This document shows, piece after piece, positions 1 to 8,275 of a stretch of DNA of 64,000 nt. A program made the translations under genes and the position numbers. Origin of the DNA: Streptococcus australis ATCC 700641 (GTDB lineage Bacteria > Bacillota > Bacilli > Lactobacillales > Streptococcaceae). Positions within the stretch are counted from its first letter, which is position 1. The number at the start of each line of letters is the position of its first letter. The stretch lies in contig NZ_GL636091.1 in NCBI RefSeq assembly GCF_000186465.1, positions 905,499 to 969,498 of the forward strand, read 5' to 3'. The notes below the pieces were generated by a model that made no database searches, was not told the DNA's origin, and saw nothing but the letters and a program-made list of their open reading frames with translations.

Positions 1-1
1 C

Positions 2-46
2 TATGCTCGTACCCAAACAAAAGATGGAAGTTTGTCTAAAGATTAA
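2..46 (+). CDS. 3' end of an unidentified CDS (partial)
   Basis: An open frame entering from the left edge ends with TAA at 44-46 and gives only 14 residues (YARTQTKDGSLSKD). It is too short to identify. It is treated as a gene end because repeat copy A starts just after the stop, as the other copies do after real stop codons. It could be chance. Confidence 0.35.
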   Translation, partial: YARTQTKDGSLSKD

Positions 47-61
47 TCGTAAATAAGAAGA

Positions 62-241
62 GAGAGTGGGACAGAAATCGGTAATTCGTTAGAATTCGAT
101 TTCGTCGTCCCACCTCCGCACAGTTGAGTAGGGCTGTAAAAACTGATGTAATCAGCGTAGTAAAGCCCACTCAACCACTGCGTCTTACTCGACAATCCAA
201 AGACAATTGAGAGGCTAGGACTTTTGTCCCCGCCTCTTTTT
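62..241 (+). repeat. Structured intergenic repeat, copy A
   Basis: About 180 bp, nearly identical to copies B (12404-12581), C (14054-14233, inverted) and D (28487-28665). It has three hairpins in order. The first has arms GTGGGAC/GTCCCAC with inner AAATCG and AATTC arms. The second has arms GTTGAGT-GGGCT with an inner CTGAT/ATCAG stem. The third, GAGGCTAGGAC-TTTT-GTCCCCGCCTC, is followed by a T-run and resembles an intrinsic terminator. No ORF or transposase is inside. Confidence 0.85.
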
Positions 242-267
242 GTGAGTAAAAAATATTTTTTACAAAA

Positions 268-308
268 TGCAAGATATATGTTGCAAAATAGAAAATATAG
301 TGTATAAT
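268..308 (+). promoter_or_regulatory. Promoter with overlapping inverted repeat (candidate autoregulatory operator)
   Basis: A -35 TTGCAA (281-286) and -10 TATAAT (303-308) are spaced by 16 bp. The inverted repeat TGCAA-N8-TTGCA (268-285) overlaps the -35, where a small XRE repressor such as the one encoded next would autoregulate. The operator role is inference. Confidence 0.6.
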
Positions 309-338
309 AGAGTTATAAAAACAAGAAAGGAAAAGCAT

Positions 339-533
339 GTGGCGAAAAATCTCAAATTAAAAATGGCCCGGGTCGAGCATGATATGACCCAGGGGGATCT
401 TGCAGATGCCATCGGGGTGACACGTCAGACCATTGGCCTGATCGAGGCAGGGAAGTACAATCCGACCCTCAGCCTCTGCCTAGCAATTTGTAAGACCTTG
501 GATAAGACGCTGGATCAACTGTTCTGGGAGTAA
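339..533 (+). CDS. Small XRE/Cro-type helix-turn-helix regulator
   Basis: A 64-residue protein that is almost entirely one HTH_3 domain: MTQGDLADAIGVTRQTIGLIEAG is the helix-turn-helix, followed by the NPTLSLCLAICKTLDKTLDQLFW end typical of the YozG/Cro family. The start is a GTG at 339, eight bases after the ribosome site AGAAAGG (324-330). The upstream in-frame ATG at 267 precedes the promoter -10 and is excluded. The gene lies 28 bp before a membrane-protein gene; such HTH plus membrane-protein pairs are common in Firmicutes, the regulator usually controlling the pair. The DNA target and signal are unknown. Confidence 0.85.
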   Translation: MAKNLKLKMARVEHDMTQGDLADAIGVTRQTIGLIEAGKYNPTLSLCLAICKTLDKTLDQLFWE

Positions 534-561
534 CAGTTTTAACAATAGAAAGAGGAAATAT

Positions 562-1038
562 ATGAAACAAAAGAAAGAACCAATTGTAAAAGATGAGCGG
601 ACCATGCTGCTTGATGGAAAAATTGCAGGGGAACTTGTTCTAGGAATGACCTGCTTTATTGCAGTCTCTGCCTTTGTGAAAGCTAGTATCCTGGACTTGG
701 ACCTAATAGCCTATATTCCAGAGCTCTTTTTGTTGATTGCCATGGGAGCTTATGCCTTTGTGAGAAGGATCAGTTCAGGGATTGATGTTCGAGATATGTT
801 AGAAAAAGATAGCTGGTTCAGCCGCATTGGGTCAGGCATCCTATTTGCCTTATTTGTGATTGCAGCAGATGTGATTGGGAAGCGAGAAACGATGAGCTTT
901 ATGTTCAGTCCCAAGTATCTGCTCAAAATCGTTCTTGCTATTTTAGTCTTTGCCCTTTTGACTTATCTGTTAGAGAAACCACTAGCCCTTATCAATCGGA
1001 AAAAACAGAAGAAGATCGAGGCAGAGTTGGAGGACTAA
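562..1038 (+). CDS. Four-helix membrane protein paired with the XRE regulator (DUF6773-like)
   Basis: A 158-residue integral membrane protein with a charged N-terminus (KDERTMLLDGKIAGE), about four hydrophobic segments (near residues 25-42, 50-66, 90-108 and 122-140) and a lysine-rich cytoplasmic tail. It is probably co-transcribed with the regulator upstream (28-bp gap, ribosome site AGAGGAA). The KDER opening and its place after an HTH gene recall the DUF6773 family, but I could not verify this. No catalytic motif is visible and the function is unknown. A terminator follows. Confidence 0.75.
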   Translation: MKQKKEPIVKDERTMLLDGKIAGELVLGMTCFIAVSAFVKASILDLDLIAYIPELFLLIAMGAYAFVRRISSGIDVRDMLEKDSWFSRIGSGILFALFVIAADVIGKRETMSFMFSPKYLLKIVLAILVFALLTYLLEKPLALINRKKQKKIEAELED

Positions 1039-1073
1039 GGGGGGAGCTCATAAAGTTATTTAAGAATTTGAAT

Positions 1074-1103
1074 AAAAGTCTGGAACCCCAGGCTTTTATT
1101 TTT
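1074..1103 (+). terminator. Intrinsic terminator after the XRE/membrane pair
   Basis: Stem AAAAGTCTGG (1074-1083) pairs with CCAGGCTTTT (1088-1097) with one mismatch, followed by a T-rich stretch. Confidence 0.8.
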
Positions 1104-1115
1104 CAGTCAAATAAA

Positions 1116-1144
1116 TTGCATTCGTTTTCTGGGGAGAGTATACT
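1116..1144 (+). promoter_or_regulatory. Promoter of trhO
   Basis: TTGCAT (1116-1121), 17-bp spacer, TATACT (1139-1144). The start codon is 53 bp downstream. Confidence 0.75.
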
Positions 1145-1196
1145 GGTATAGTTGAATGAAAAATTCTGATAATTTAATCTTAGAAAAGAGAATCTT

Positions 1197-2180
1197 ATGG
1201 CAAAACCTATTCGTGTTTTACTTTACTATAAATATGTTCCCATCGAAAACGCAGAACAATTTGCGGCTGATCACTTGGCTTTTTGTAAATCAATCGGCCT
1301 CAAGGGCCGTATCCTAGTCGCTGACGAAGGAATCAACGGTACCGTTTCTGGTGATTACGAAACGACGCAAAAATACATGGACTACGTTCACAGCCTTCCG
1401 GGTATGGAAGACCTCTGGTTCAAGATGGATGAGGAAGAAGAGCAAGCCTTCAAGAAGATGTTCGTCCGCTATAAGAAAGAGATTGTCCACCTTGGATTAG
1501 AGGATGATAACTTCGATAACGACATCAACCCCCTTGAAACGACAGGTGCTTACTTGTCTCCAAAAGAATTTAAAGAAGCTCTCCTAGATGAAGATACAGT
1601 TGTTCTTGATACTCGGAACGACTATGAGTACGATCTTGGACACTTCCGTGGCGCTATTCGTCCAGATATCCGCAATTTCCGTGAGTTGCCACAATGGGTC
1701 CGTGATAACAAGGAAAAATTCATGGACAAGCGTGTCGTAGTTTACTGTACAGGTGGCGTTCGTTGTGAGAAATTCTCAGGCTGGATGGTGCGTGAAGGCT
1801 ACAAAGATGTCGGTCAATTGCACGGCGGAATTGCAACCTACGGAAAAGACCCAGAAGTTCAAGGAGAGCTGTGGGATGGTAAAATGTACGTCTTTGACGA
1901 GCGGATTGCTGTCGATGTTAACCATGTTGATCCAAGTGTTGTCGGAAAAGATTGGTTTGATGGAACACCATGTGAACGCTATGTCAACTGTGGAAATCCT
2001 TTCTGTAACCGTCGCATCTTGACTTCAGAAGAGAACGAAGACAAGTACCTCCGTGGTTGCTCACATGAGTGCCGTGTTCATCCACGCAATCGCTATGTAG
2101 AAGAACACAACTTGTCACAAGCAGAGGTTGCTGAACGTTTGGCCGTTATCGGTGAGACGCTTGATGGAACTCTTGCATAA
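1197..2180 (+). CDS. trhO: tRNA uridine(34) hydroxylase (rhodanese family)
   Basis: 327 residues, the usual length for TrhO (YceA/YbfQ family), which hydroxylates U34 in tRNA wobble positions, the oxygen-dependent first step toward 5-oxyacetyl or methoxy uridine. The N-terminal acylphosphatase-like part (about 1-95) is followed by a rhodanese domain (about 120-220) with the catalytic cysteine at 184 in [10 protein letters not shown]. The C-terminal cysteine cluster is CGNPFCNRR and CSHEC. The gene is monocistronic: it has its own promoter and a strong terminator just after the stop. Confidence 0.93.
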   Translation: MAKPIRVLLYYKYVPIENAEQFAADHLAFCKSIGLKGRILVADEGINGTVSGDYETTQKYMDYVHSLPGMEDLWFKMDEEEEQAFKKMFVRYKKEIVHLGLEDDNFDNDINPLETTGAYLSPKEFKEALLDEDTVVLDTRNDYEYDLGHFRGAIRPDIRNFRELPQWVRDNKEKFMDKRVVVYCTGGVRCEKFSGWMVREGYKDVGQLHGGIATYGKDPEVQGELWDGKMYVFDERIAVDVNHVDPSVVGKDWFDGTPCERYVNCGNPFCNRRILTSEENEDKYLRGCSHECRVHPRNRYVEEHNLSQAEVAERLAVIGETLDGTLA

Positions 2181-2182
2181 GT

Positions 2183-2209
2183 TAAAAACAGCCTTTCGGC
2201 TGTTTTTTT
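2183..2209 (+). terminator. Terminator of trhO
   Basis: Hairpin AAAAACAGCC-TTTC-GGCTGTTTTTTT directly after the trhO stop. Confidence 0.9.
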
Positions 2210-2232
2210 CTATGGAAAGTCATGAAAATTTG

Positions 2233-2241
2233 TGCTATAAT
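2233..2241 (+). promoter_or_regulatory. Extended -10 promoter of the DUF4299-like gene
   Basis: TGCTATAAT (TGn plus TATAAT at 2236-2241) with no good -35, 31 bp before the start codon. Confidence 0.65.
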
Positions 2242-2272
2242 TTGGTAAGCGATTACAAAAAGGAGAAAACAA

Positions 2273-3169
2273 ATGTCAGTTGTGTTTTCAATTCGAAATA
2301 AAAAGAGTATGTTTGGCTATCAAAAAGTGATGCCAGCTAAAGATGTATTGAATTTGGTGGAAGGAGTTCTTACCTACAGTTTTGAGGAAGCCATGCTTGG
2401 TCGCTCTCTCAAAGATTTTCCAGCCATGATGTGTATCCGCTATGGCAAGAGCTGCTTGCCCATCATCCTTCGTTACCTGGATCAAGAGCATGCTTATCAG
2501 TTCATCCTTGCAGATTTTGCCACCCTTGAAGATTGGCGACTCATCTTGGAATGGCTCAGTGCCCTAGCTCGCCAGTTGGGGAATGAGATTCACGATAATT
2601 TAGGAACCAGCTATGACGCAGATTCTATTTTCTCTTTTGACTATGAGAACTATTTGCTGAAGAATCTACAGAATCTAGAAAAAGATCCAGACCTTCATCA
2701 ATATCAGCTTCAGGGATTTGCTCATCCTGTAATTTTAGATCGTGAGCTCCTTCGTAAAATCCTAGACTCCGCTCAACCTTTAGAGGAGTTCAGTCAAGTG
2801 GTTAAAAAGGTTCAATACAGCTCCGCCTTCTTTAGTCAAGTTCGTTTCTACCGTCAGAACGAAACGGGAGGTATTATTGGCAGTTACAGTCTAACAGAAG
2901 ATACGGATACTGTTTTGCCACGAGTGACTTTTGTACCTGCTGAGTTTGTAGAGAAGGTGAATATGGATGAAATCATCGACTGGAAAGTGAATTTAGTGGA
3001 AATTACTGGAAATCCCGATATGCCAGAGAGTTATAAGCCAGTGGCAGCTGTGAATTTAGAAGCCTTACTGAGTTCTTTGGACTCAAGTGAATTTGAATTG
3101 TTGGATGCCAATCAAATTGAAATCAAAAAATTGTCTAAGGAACGCTTGTTGCAATTAGCCCAACTCTAA
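2273..3169 (+). CDS. Conserved streptococcal protein, DUF4299-like
   Basis: 298 residues with no signal peptide or membrane segment, so probably cytoplasmic. It opens MSVVFSIRNKKSMFGYQKVM and has a tryptophan-containing helix (LEDWRLILEWLSALARQLG, about residues 85-105). From memory it fits DUF4299, a streptococcal family of about 290 residues with no known function, often beside other stress or immunity-like genes; the assignment is moderate. Ribosome site AAAGGAG at proper distance. It is a single-gene unit between the trhO terminator and a shared bidirectional terminator. Confidence 0.8.
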   Translation: MSVVFSIRNKKSMFGYQKVMPAKDVLNLVEGVLTYSFEEAMLGRSLKDFPAMMCIRYGKSCLPIILRYLDQEHAYQFILADFATLEDWRLILEWLSALARQLGNEIHDNLGTSYDADSIFSFDYENYLLKNLQNLEKDPDLHQYQLQGFAHPVILDRELLRKILDSAQPLEEFSQVVKKVQYSSAFFSQVRFYRQNETGGIIGSYSLTEDTDTVLPRVTFVPAEFVEKVNMDEIIDWKVNLVEITGNPDMPESYKPVAAVNLEALLSSLDSSEFELLDANQIEIKKLSKERLLQLAQL

Positions 3170-3170
3170 T

Positions 3171-3200
3171 AAAAAAAGTTCTCAATTCTGAGAACTTTTT
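3171..3200. terminator. Bidirectional terminator between DUF4299-like gene and uraA
   Basis: AAAAAGTTCTCA and TGAGAACTTTTT flank a short loop, with A-run before and T-run after, serving both convergent genes. Confidence 0.9.
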
Positions 3201-3203
3201 CTT

Positions 3204-4484
3204 TTAATTTGATTCATGTGGCAAGATTAAGTTAAGGATGATTCCTGTCATAGCTGAGAGAGCTGTTCCTGCGAGGGTCACTGGACCAAGTTTCAGAGTA
3301 GCCCCACCAAGTCCAAGAACCAACATAGCACTTGCAATAATCAAGTTGCGCATTAAGCTGAAGTCGACGCGTTCTTTAATCAAGACTTTCAAACCGTTAC
3401 TTGCGATAACTCCGTAGAGAAGGATGGACATTCCACCGAGAACAGAGTTTGGAATGGTAGAAATGAGGGCAGTAAACTTACCAAAGAAGCTCAAAGAAAG
3501 AGCGATCAAGGCTGCATTTCGGATAACAGAAACAGAAGCGATACGGGTCATTCCGATTACACCGGTGTTTTCTCCATAAGTGGTATTGGCTGGACCACCA
3601 AGGAAGGCCGATACAGAAGTTGCAATCCCGTCACCAAGAAGGGTACGATGAAGTCCTGGTTGTTTCAAGAATTGACGGCCACAGATTTGGCTAAGCACTG
3701 TATGGTCACCGATATGTTCTGAAATAGTTACGATAGCGATTGGCAAGATGGCAATGGTTTCAGGTCCAAAATACAAGTTGTATTGTTTGAAGGCACCACC
3801 TGTATTGAAAGGAAGATAGAAGCCAGGAATCTCAAACCAGTTGGCTTTGAGGACTGGATCGAAGTTAACCAAGCCCAAGCAGACTGCGAAGACATAGCCA
3901 CCGATAATGGCAAAGAGGAAAGGAATAATTTTGAAGAAGCCTTTTCCTTTGGTATTGATGAAGGCAGCGATCAGGAAGGTCAAGACAGCGACAAGGGCAT
4001 TTTTCCAGTCTCCCCCTTCGACAAAACCGGCGTTTTTAACAGCTGATCCTGCAAGTCCTAGACCGATGACGATGATCATAGGTCCAATGACAACGGCAGG
4101 AAGTAATTTGTCAATCCAGCGAGTGCCAGCAACTTTAACACCTGCAGCAACAAGCACGTAGATCAGACCAGTCAGAATAACCCCAGTTTGTGCTGCATCG
4201 ACTTTTCCGCCCATTTCCTTCATCGCCAAAGCCATAGCGGTGATAAAGGCGAAGGAAGAGCCGAGATAGACAGGGACTTTAAATCCGGTACAAGTCATAT
4301 AGATTAGCGTCCCAACGCCTGATGCAAAGAGCGCAACAGATACGGGCATGCCTAAGATGAGTGGTACCAGGATGGTTGCCCCAAACATGGCAAATACGTG
4401 TTGGAAACTTAATAAGATTCCTTTTAGGGGTGCCGGACTTTGGTCGACATCCAGGAGCAAATCAACAGTTGATTCTTCTTCCAT
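3204..4484 (-). CDS. uraA: Uracil permease (NCS2 / SLC23 family)
   Basis: 426 residues with about 12-14 hydrophobic segments, starting MEEESTVDLLLDVDQSP and continuing with LLSFQHVFAMFGATILVP, the NCS2 opening. It also has the family motif QICGRQFLKQPG and PANTTYGENTGVIGMTR near residues 290-310. It imports uracil by proton symport. The start at 4484 is chosen because GAGGT precedes it; the longer frame to 4538 runs through the leader terminator hairpin. The PyrR-type leader upstream supports pyrimidine as substrate. Also named pyrP. Confidence 0.93.
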   Translation of the reverse strand: MEEESTVDLLLDVDQSPAPLKGILLSFQHVFAMFGATILVPLILGMPVSVALFASGVGTLIYMTCTGFKVPVYLGSSFAFITAMALAMKEMGGKVDAAQTGVILTGLIYVLVAAGVKVAGTRWIDKLLPAVVIGPMIIVIGLGLAGSAVKNAGFVEGGDWKNALVAVLTFLIAAFINTKGKGFFKIIPFLFAIIGGYVFAVCLGLVNFDPVLKANWFEIPGFYLPFNTGGAFKQYNLYFGPETIAILPIAIVTISEHIGDHTVLSQICGRQFLKQPGLHRTLLGDGIATSVSAFLGGPANTTYGENTGVIGMTRIASVSVIRNAALIALSLSFFGKFTALISTIPNSVLGGMSILLYGVIASNGLKVLIKERVDFSLMRNLIIASAMLVLGLGGATLKLGPVTLAGTALSAMTGIILNLILPHESN

Positions 4485-4506
4485 AATAACCTCACTTTTG
4501 GGCACC

Positions 4507-4588
4507 AAAAAAGAGCCCATGATTTTTTTGCATAGCAAGGGCCCTCAGATTATTCATATTCTGTGTCTTTGTCACCTCACGGGATGAC
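4507..4588 (-). promoter_or_regulatory. PyrR-dependent transcription attenuator
   Basis: On the minus strand the leader contains ATCCCGTGAGGT within 4571-4588, closed by GTCA/TGAC. It fits the PyrR binding-loop consensus UCCNGNGAGGYU apart from the last base. About 40 nt further on, a terminator hairpin (GAG-GGCCC ... GGGCTC then six T, plus-strand 4507-4546) precedes the start codon. This is the classic design in which UMP-loaded PyrR favours termination. Confidence 0.85.
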
Positions 4589-4611
4589 ATTAAAAACCTT
4601 TGCTTCTAAGA

Positions 4612-4640
4612 AGTATAGCAGAAAAAATTCGTTTTGTAAA
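4612..4640 (-). promoter_or_regulatory. uraA promoter
   Basis: Minus strand: TTTACA (plus 4635-4640), 17-bp spacer, TATACT (plus 4612-4617). A near-perfect palindrome (4622-4648) covers the -35. Confidence 0.75.
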
Positions 4641-4648
4641 CGAATTTT
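4622..4648. other. 12-bp-arm palindrome over the uraA -35 box
   Basis: AAAAATTCGTTT and AAACGAATTTTT flank a TGT centre. It could be an operator, or a weak hairpin. No known operator consensus was recognised. Confidence 0.5.
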
Positions 4649-4650
4649 TC

Positions 4651-4849
4651 CTGAGCCCGAAAATTAGAAAGCGAGGTAGGAGTTAGTAAGTGTTATCTAT
4701 TATCATCAAGAAAGAGGTCTGCGATAGACGCAGTGGTTGAGTGGCCAATCCCCCGCTCTAATTCTCGCTTGGATGGCCCTACTCAACTTTGCGGAGGAGG
4801 GACGACGAAACCGTCATTTTAAATGGTAACCGATTTCTGTCCCTCTCCC
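4651..4849 (-). repeat. Diverged structured repeat, copy E
   Basis: Inverted copy related to copies A-D. The first two hairpins are kept with compensatory changes: GAGGGAC/GTCCCTC instead of GTGGGAC/GTCCCAC, and GGCCA/TGGCC instead of GGGCT/AGCCC. The third hairpin is replaced by an unrelated module at 4651-4728, which is repeated at 4854-4942. Confidence 0.75.
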
Positions 4850-4853
4850 TTTT

Positions 4854-4942
4854 CCCGAGCCAGAAAATGAGAAAGCGAGGAGGGAGTCATTAAGGTTTTC
4901 ATTTTTGCATCAGAAAAGAGGTCAGCGATTGACGAAGTGGGT
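4854..4942 (-). repeat. Partial repeat, copy F (distal module only)
   Basis: Tandem diverged duplicate of the distal module of copy E. Both share GAAAAT-AGAAAGCGAGG-type sequence, an AAGAGGTC block and a conserved spacing, but the two 5' hairpins are missing here. The whole 4485-5100 gap is thus leader, promoter and repeat debris; no gene was found in it. Confidence 0.6.
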
Positions 4943-5052
4943 GTGTGCTCCCTCTTTATTTTTTTGGGAGGACAGCTGTGTTGTTTCCTAGCACAAAAGG
5001 CGAACAAGTGGGGCTTCTCGCTCCTTTGTTAGAAGGAAAGAAGCCGATTTTA

Positions 5053-5061
5053 TGGTATAAT
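5053..5061 (+). promoter_or_regulatory. Extended -10 promoter of the phosphorylase-ECF operon
   Basis: TGGTATAAT (5053-5061) has the TGn extension and no -35 at good spacing. The predicted start near 5068 rules out start codons before that point. Confidence 0.7.
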
Positions 5062-5100
5062 AGAGGACTAGAAGTAGAATATATGAAAGAGGAGCAAGAG

Positions 5101-5874
5101 ATGCTGTTAGAAGAATTTGATGCCAATCGACAGGCGATTATCAATCCACAAGACTTACACAAACCAATTGAAGGATTTCCCAAAGTAGTCATCTCTTGCT
5201 TTTCCAGAGTAACTTTTGCGCGCCTCCTTGAAAATTATGAACATGAGGTGATTGCAAGAACTTCCATGGCTAACTTTGAAGTCATTGTCTATGGGATTAC
5301 GATTGAAGACCAACAGATTGCTGTCTTTAATGCACCAGTTGGGGCTGCTTCCTGTGTGGGGATTATAGAGGATTTGATTCAATTTGGGATGGAAAAACTA
5401 GTGCTCTTTGGGACCTGTGGGGTTTTGGACCAAGATATTGAGGCGACCTCCATCATCATTCCAACAGCAGCTCTTAGAGACGAAGGGACCAGCTATCACT
5501 ATCTTCCGGCTAGTGATGAAGTGGAAGTAAATAAGGAAAGCCGTCCTCTCTTCCAAGCTTTTCTGGACAGTCACAAGGTTTCTTATCAGTCAGGAAAAGT
5601 GTGGACAACCGATGCTCCCTATCGGGAAACCATCGACAAGATGAAGCGTCGAAAGGAAGCAGGAGCCATCTGCGTCGATATGGAGTGCTCTGCCGTTGCG
5701 GCCTTAGCAGCTTTTAGGGGCTTTGAACTCTGCCATTTTTTCTACGCAGCGGACCACCTCTCTGAAGAAAAATGGGATATCCGAACCTTATCTAGTCATG
5801 AGGACTTAGATGGTAAGGACCGAATCGCGGAGTTGGCAATGCAATTTGCGCTCTTATGGGAAAAGGCAAACTAA
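5101..5874 (+). CDS. Nucleoside phosphorylase-like protein (PNP/UDP family)
   Basis: 257 residues. The fold-typical pieces are present: FNAPVGAASCVGIIEDL (about 80-97), VLFGTCGVLDQDI (about 105-117), and VDMECSAVAALAAFRG, the substrate-binding MEs/MEC motif (about 200). This points to phosphorolysis of a nucleoside, most like uridine phosphorylase; the substrate is not decided by sequence. The start at 5101 is chosen by GAGGAG six bases upstream. It heads an operon with an ECF transporter, the stop and the next ATG being adjacent, so it may process what that transporter brings in. Earlier in-frame starts lie upstream of, or too close to, the promoter. Confidence 0.85.
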   Translation: MLLEEFDANRQAIINPQDLHKPIEGFPKVVISCFSRVTFARLLENYEHEVIARTSMANFEVIVYGITIEDQQIAVFNAPVGAASCVGIIEDLIQFGMEKLVLFGTCGVLDQDIEATSIIIPTAALRDEGTSYHYLPASDEVEVNKESRPLFQAFLDSHKVSYQSGKVWTTDAPYRETIDKMKRRKEAGAICVDMECSAVAALAAFRGFELCHFFYAADHLSEEKWDIRTLSSHEDLDGKDRIAELAMQFALLWEKAN

Positions 5875-7557
5875 ATGAAAGAAGCAATCATCGAATTGAA
5901 GGATTTTTCCTTCCAGTATAAGGCTCAGTCTGAGCGGACCTTAAAGGGGATTAACCTGACCATCTACGAGGGGGAAAAGGTCCTGATTGTGGGACCATCT
6001 GGCTCTGGTAAGTCAACCATTGGTCAGTGTCTAAATGGGATTATTCCCAATATCTATAAGGGAACCAGTAGTGGGCAATTTCTCATTCAGGGGACAGAAG
6101 CCTTTGATCATAGTATTTATGAAAAATCTCACTTGGTCAGTACGGTTTTACAGGATACGGATGGCCAGTTTATCGGTCTTAGTGTAGCAGAAGACTTGGC
6201 TTTTGCTCTTGAAAACGATATGGTGGAACCGGAAAGTATGAAATCTCGGGTTCACACCTGGGCGGAGCGCTTAGATTTGAGTAAGCTCTTGGACCATCGG
6301 CCTCAAGATTTATCCGGTGGGCAAAAACAGCGGGTCAGCTTGGCAGGCGTCCTGATCGACGAAAGTCCGATCCTGCTCTTTGATGAGCCACTGGCTAATC
6401 TAGATCCCAAGTCGGGTCAGGATATCATTGATCTAATCGATCAAATTCATGAAGAGCAAGGGACAACAACTATTATCATCGAACACCGTTTGGAGGATGT
6501 GCTCTATCGTCCCATTGATCGGGTCATCTTGATCAATCAAGGACAAGTCCTCTTTAATGGGGAGCCAGATGAGTTGTTGAGAACGACACTGCTAGCTGAA
6601 AATGGGATTCGGGAGCCCCTCTATTTAACAACTCTTCGCCAGTTAGGCCAGGATATCAGCAAGCTACCGAATTTGGATAACGTAGAAAAAATACCACTTG
6701 AAGATTTATCAGTGGAAATTCCAACTCCACATTTTGAAAAAGGTGCAGAGGCAGAAGCAATTTTAGAGCTTGGTCATTTGAACTTTGCCTATCGAGAAAG
6801 CCAGCCTATTCTTAAAGATCTTTCTTTAACCGTTCCAAAAGGCCAACGGCTAGCGATTGTTGGTAAAAATGGGGCTGGAAAATCAACCCTTGCTAAGGCG
6901 ATTTGTGGCTTCATCCAGACGGAAGGAACCTATTTCTCAAAGGGAGAGGATATCAAGGGTGATAGTGTCAAGGAGCGGGCAGAGAGAGTAGGTTATGTCC
7001 TGCAAAATCCTAACCAGATGATTTCATCGACCATGGTGTTTGATGAGGTAGCTCTCGGTCTTCGCTTGAGAAATGTCCCAGAGGACCAGATTGAAAGTCG
7101 TGTCCATCAAGCCTTGAAAACTTGTGGTCTCTATGAGTTTCGTAAGTGGCCGATTTCTGCTCTATCCTATGGTCAGAAAAAGCGGGTGACCATCGCTTCG
7201 ATTTTAGTATTGGGGCCTGAGGTTTTGGTACTGGATGAACCGACGGCAGGCCAGGATCAACGAAACTATACAGAAATTATGGATTTCCTTGATGAACTCC
7301 AGCAAAAGGGGCATACCATTGTCATGATTACCCATGATATGCAACTGATGCTGGATTATTCCGACCGGGCAATTGTGGTCATGGATGGGCAGATTTTAGC
7401 AGATTTGACGCCGGCAGAGCTCTTGACTCAACCAGAAATTTTAAGACGGGCTAATTTGAAAGAAACGTCTATTTTCGCCTTGGCAAATCGACTTGGTGTC
7501 GATCCTCTTGCCTTGACCCAGTTTTATATGAATCAGAAAGGGGAAGGTCATGAATAA
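5875..7557 (+). CDS. ECF transporter ATPase with two fused ABC domains
   Basis: 560 residues, two EcfA/CbiO-type nucleotide-binding domains in tandem (about 5-240 and 290-530). Both have Walker A ([18 protein letters not shown]), signature ([16 protein letters not shown]) and Walker B (LLFDEP; LVLDEP) motifs. This YkoD-like layout is usual for energy-coupling factor transporters dedicated to one vitamin or nucleobase-like substrate. The gene begins at the base after the phosphorylase stop and overlaps the EcfT gene by 8 bp. No S (substrate-binding) component is encoded beside it, so the substrate remains open. Confidence 0.9.
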   Translation: MKEAIIELKDFSFQYKAQSERTLKGINLTIYEGEKVLIVGPSGSGKSTIGQCLNGIIPNIYKGTSSGQFLIQGTEAFDHSIYEKSHLVSTVLQDTDGQFIGLSVAEDLAFALENDMVEPESMKSRVHTWAERLDLSKLLDHRPQDLSGGQKQRVSLAGVLIDESPILLFDEPLANLDPKSGQDIIDLIDQIHEEQGTTTIIIEHRLEDVLYRPIDRVILINQGQVLFNGEPDELLRTTLLAENGIREPLYLTTLRQLGQDISKLPNLDNVEKIPLEDLSVEIPTPHFEKGAEAEAILELGHLNFAYRESQPILKDLSLTVPKGQRLAIVGKNGAGKSTLAKAICGFIQTEGTYFSKGEDIKGDSVKERAERVGYVLQNPNQMISSTMVFDEVALGLRLRNVPEDQIESRVHQALKTCGLYEFRKWPISALSYGQKKRVTIASILVLGPEVLVLDEPTAGQDQRNYTEIMDFLDELQQKGHTIVMITHDMQLMLDYSDRAIVVMDGQILADLTPAELLTQPEILRRANLKETSIFALANRLGVDPLALTQFYMNQKGEGHE

Positions 7558-8275
7558 TCGCTTAGTCGGCTACCATGCCGGAACCAGTTTTCTGCATCGC
7601 CTTTCAGGCGCTAGCAAGCTTCTTTTCTTATTGTTGGTATCATTAGCTGCCATGTTGAGTTACGATACCCGCTTGTTGTTGGTCATTGGTCTGGGTGCCC
7701 TCGCCTTATTTGCAACCTCAGGCATTCGTTGGAAAGACATCTCCTTTGTTCTGAGTTTTGCCTTAGCTTTTGCCCTTCTCAATGTCTTGATGGTCTATCT
7801 TTTTGCCCCTCAATATGGGGTAGAAATCTATGGAGCAAAGACAGTTCTTCTAGATGGTTTAGGGGCATATAGTATTACAGCCCAAGAGTTGTTTTATCTT
7901 TTCAACCTTACTTTGAAATATGTCTGTACCATTCCTTTGGCTCTTATTTTCTTGATGACCACCCATCCTAGTCAATTTGCTTCGAGTCTCAATCAGATAG
8001 GGGTGTCCTACAAGATTGCTTATTCAGTCAGCTTGACCCTGCGCTATATTCCAGATGTGCAGGAGGAATACCAGATTATCAAGCTCTCCCAAGAAGCAAG
8101 AGGATTGGAGTTGTCCAAAAAAGCCAACTTTGTCCAGCGGGTGAAGGGAAATCTTCAGATGATTTCTCCCTTGATTTTTAGTTCTCTAGAGCGGATTGAA
8201 ACGATTTCTACGGCGATGGAATTGCGACGCTTTGGAAAAAATAAAAACGAACCTGGTACACCTATCAGGAGATGA
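7550..8275 (+). CDS. ECF transporter membrane protein EcfT, 3' end frameshifted
   Basis: 241 residues, YkoC/EcfT type: [26 protein letters not shown] opening, several membrane helices, and both coupling motifs for the ATPase (QEARGLEL near 185; AMELRRFGK near 223). EcfT proteins normally continue with KKRTWY and one last helix ending near GRFYxP. Here the frame switches in an A-tract at 8243-8247 and ends early as NEPGTPIRR. The lost tail is present in the next frame (8245-8379). One extra A would restore it: mutation, sequencing error or slippage are all possible. Activity may survive because the coupling motifs are intact. Confidence 0.85.
   Translation: MNNRLVGYHAGTSFLHRLSGASKLLFLLLVSLAAMLSYDTRLLLVIGLGALALFATSGIRWKDISFVLSFALAFALLNVLMVYLFAPQYGVEIYGAKTVLLDGLGAYSITAQELFYLFNLTLKYVCTIPLALIFLMTTHPSQFASSLNQIGVSYKIAYSVSLTLRYIPDVQEEYQIIKLSQEARGLELSKKANFVQRVKGNLQMISPLIFSSLERIETISTAMELRRFGKNKNEPGTPIRR

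Noticed and set aside
4945-5100. Extended N-terminus for the nucleoside phosphorylase-like gene
   Set aside because: The upstream in-frame start lies before the extended -10 promoter and inside repeat debris; GAGGAG supports 5101.
8236-8248. Programmed -1 frameshift at A AAA AAT in ecfT
   Set aside because: A -1 slip at this heptamer (8236-8242) meets TAA at 8242-8244 at once. A slip after 8244 would need poor re-pairing, so a simple indel is more likely.
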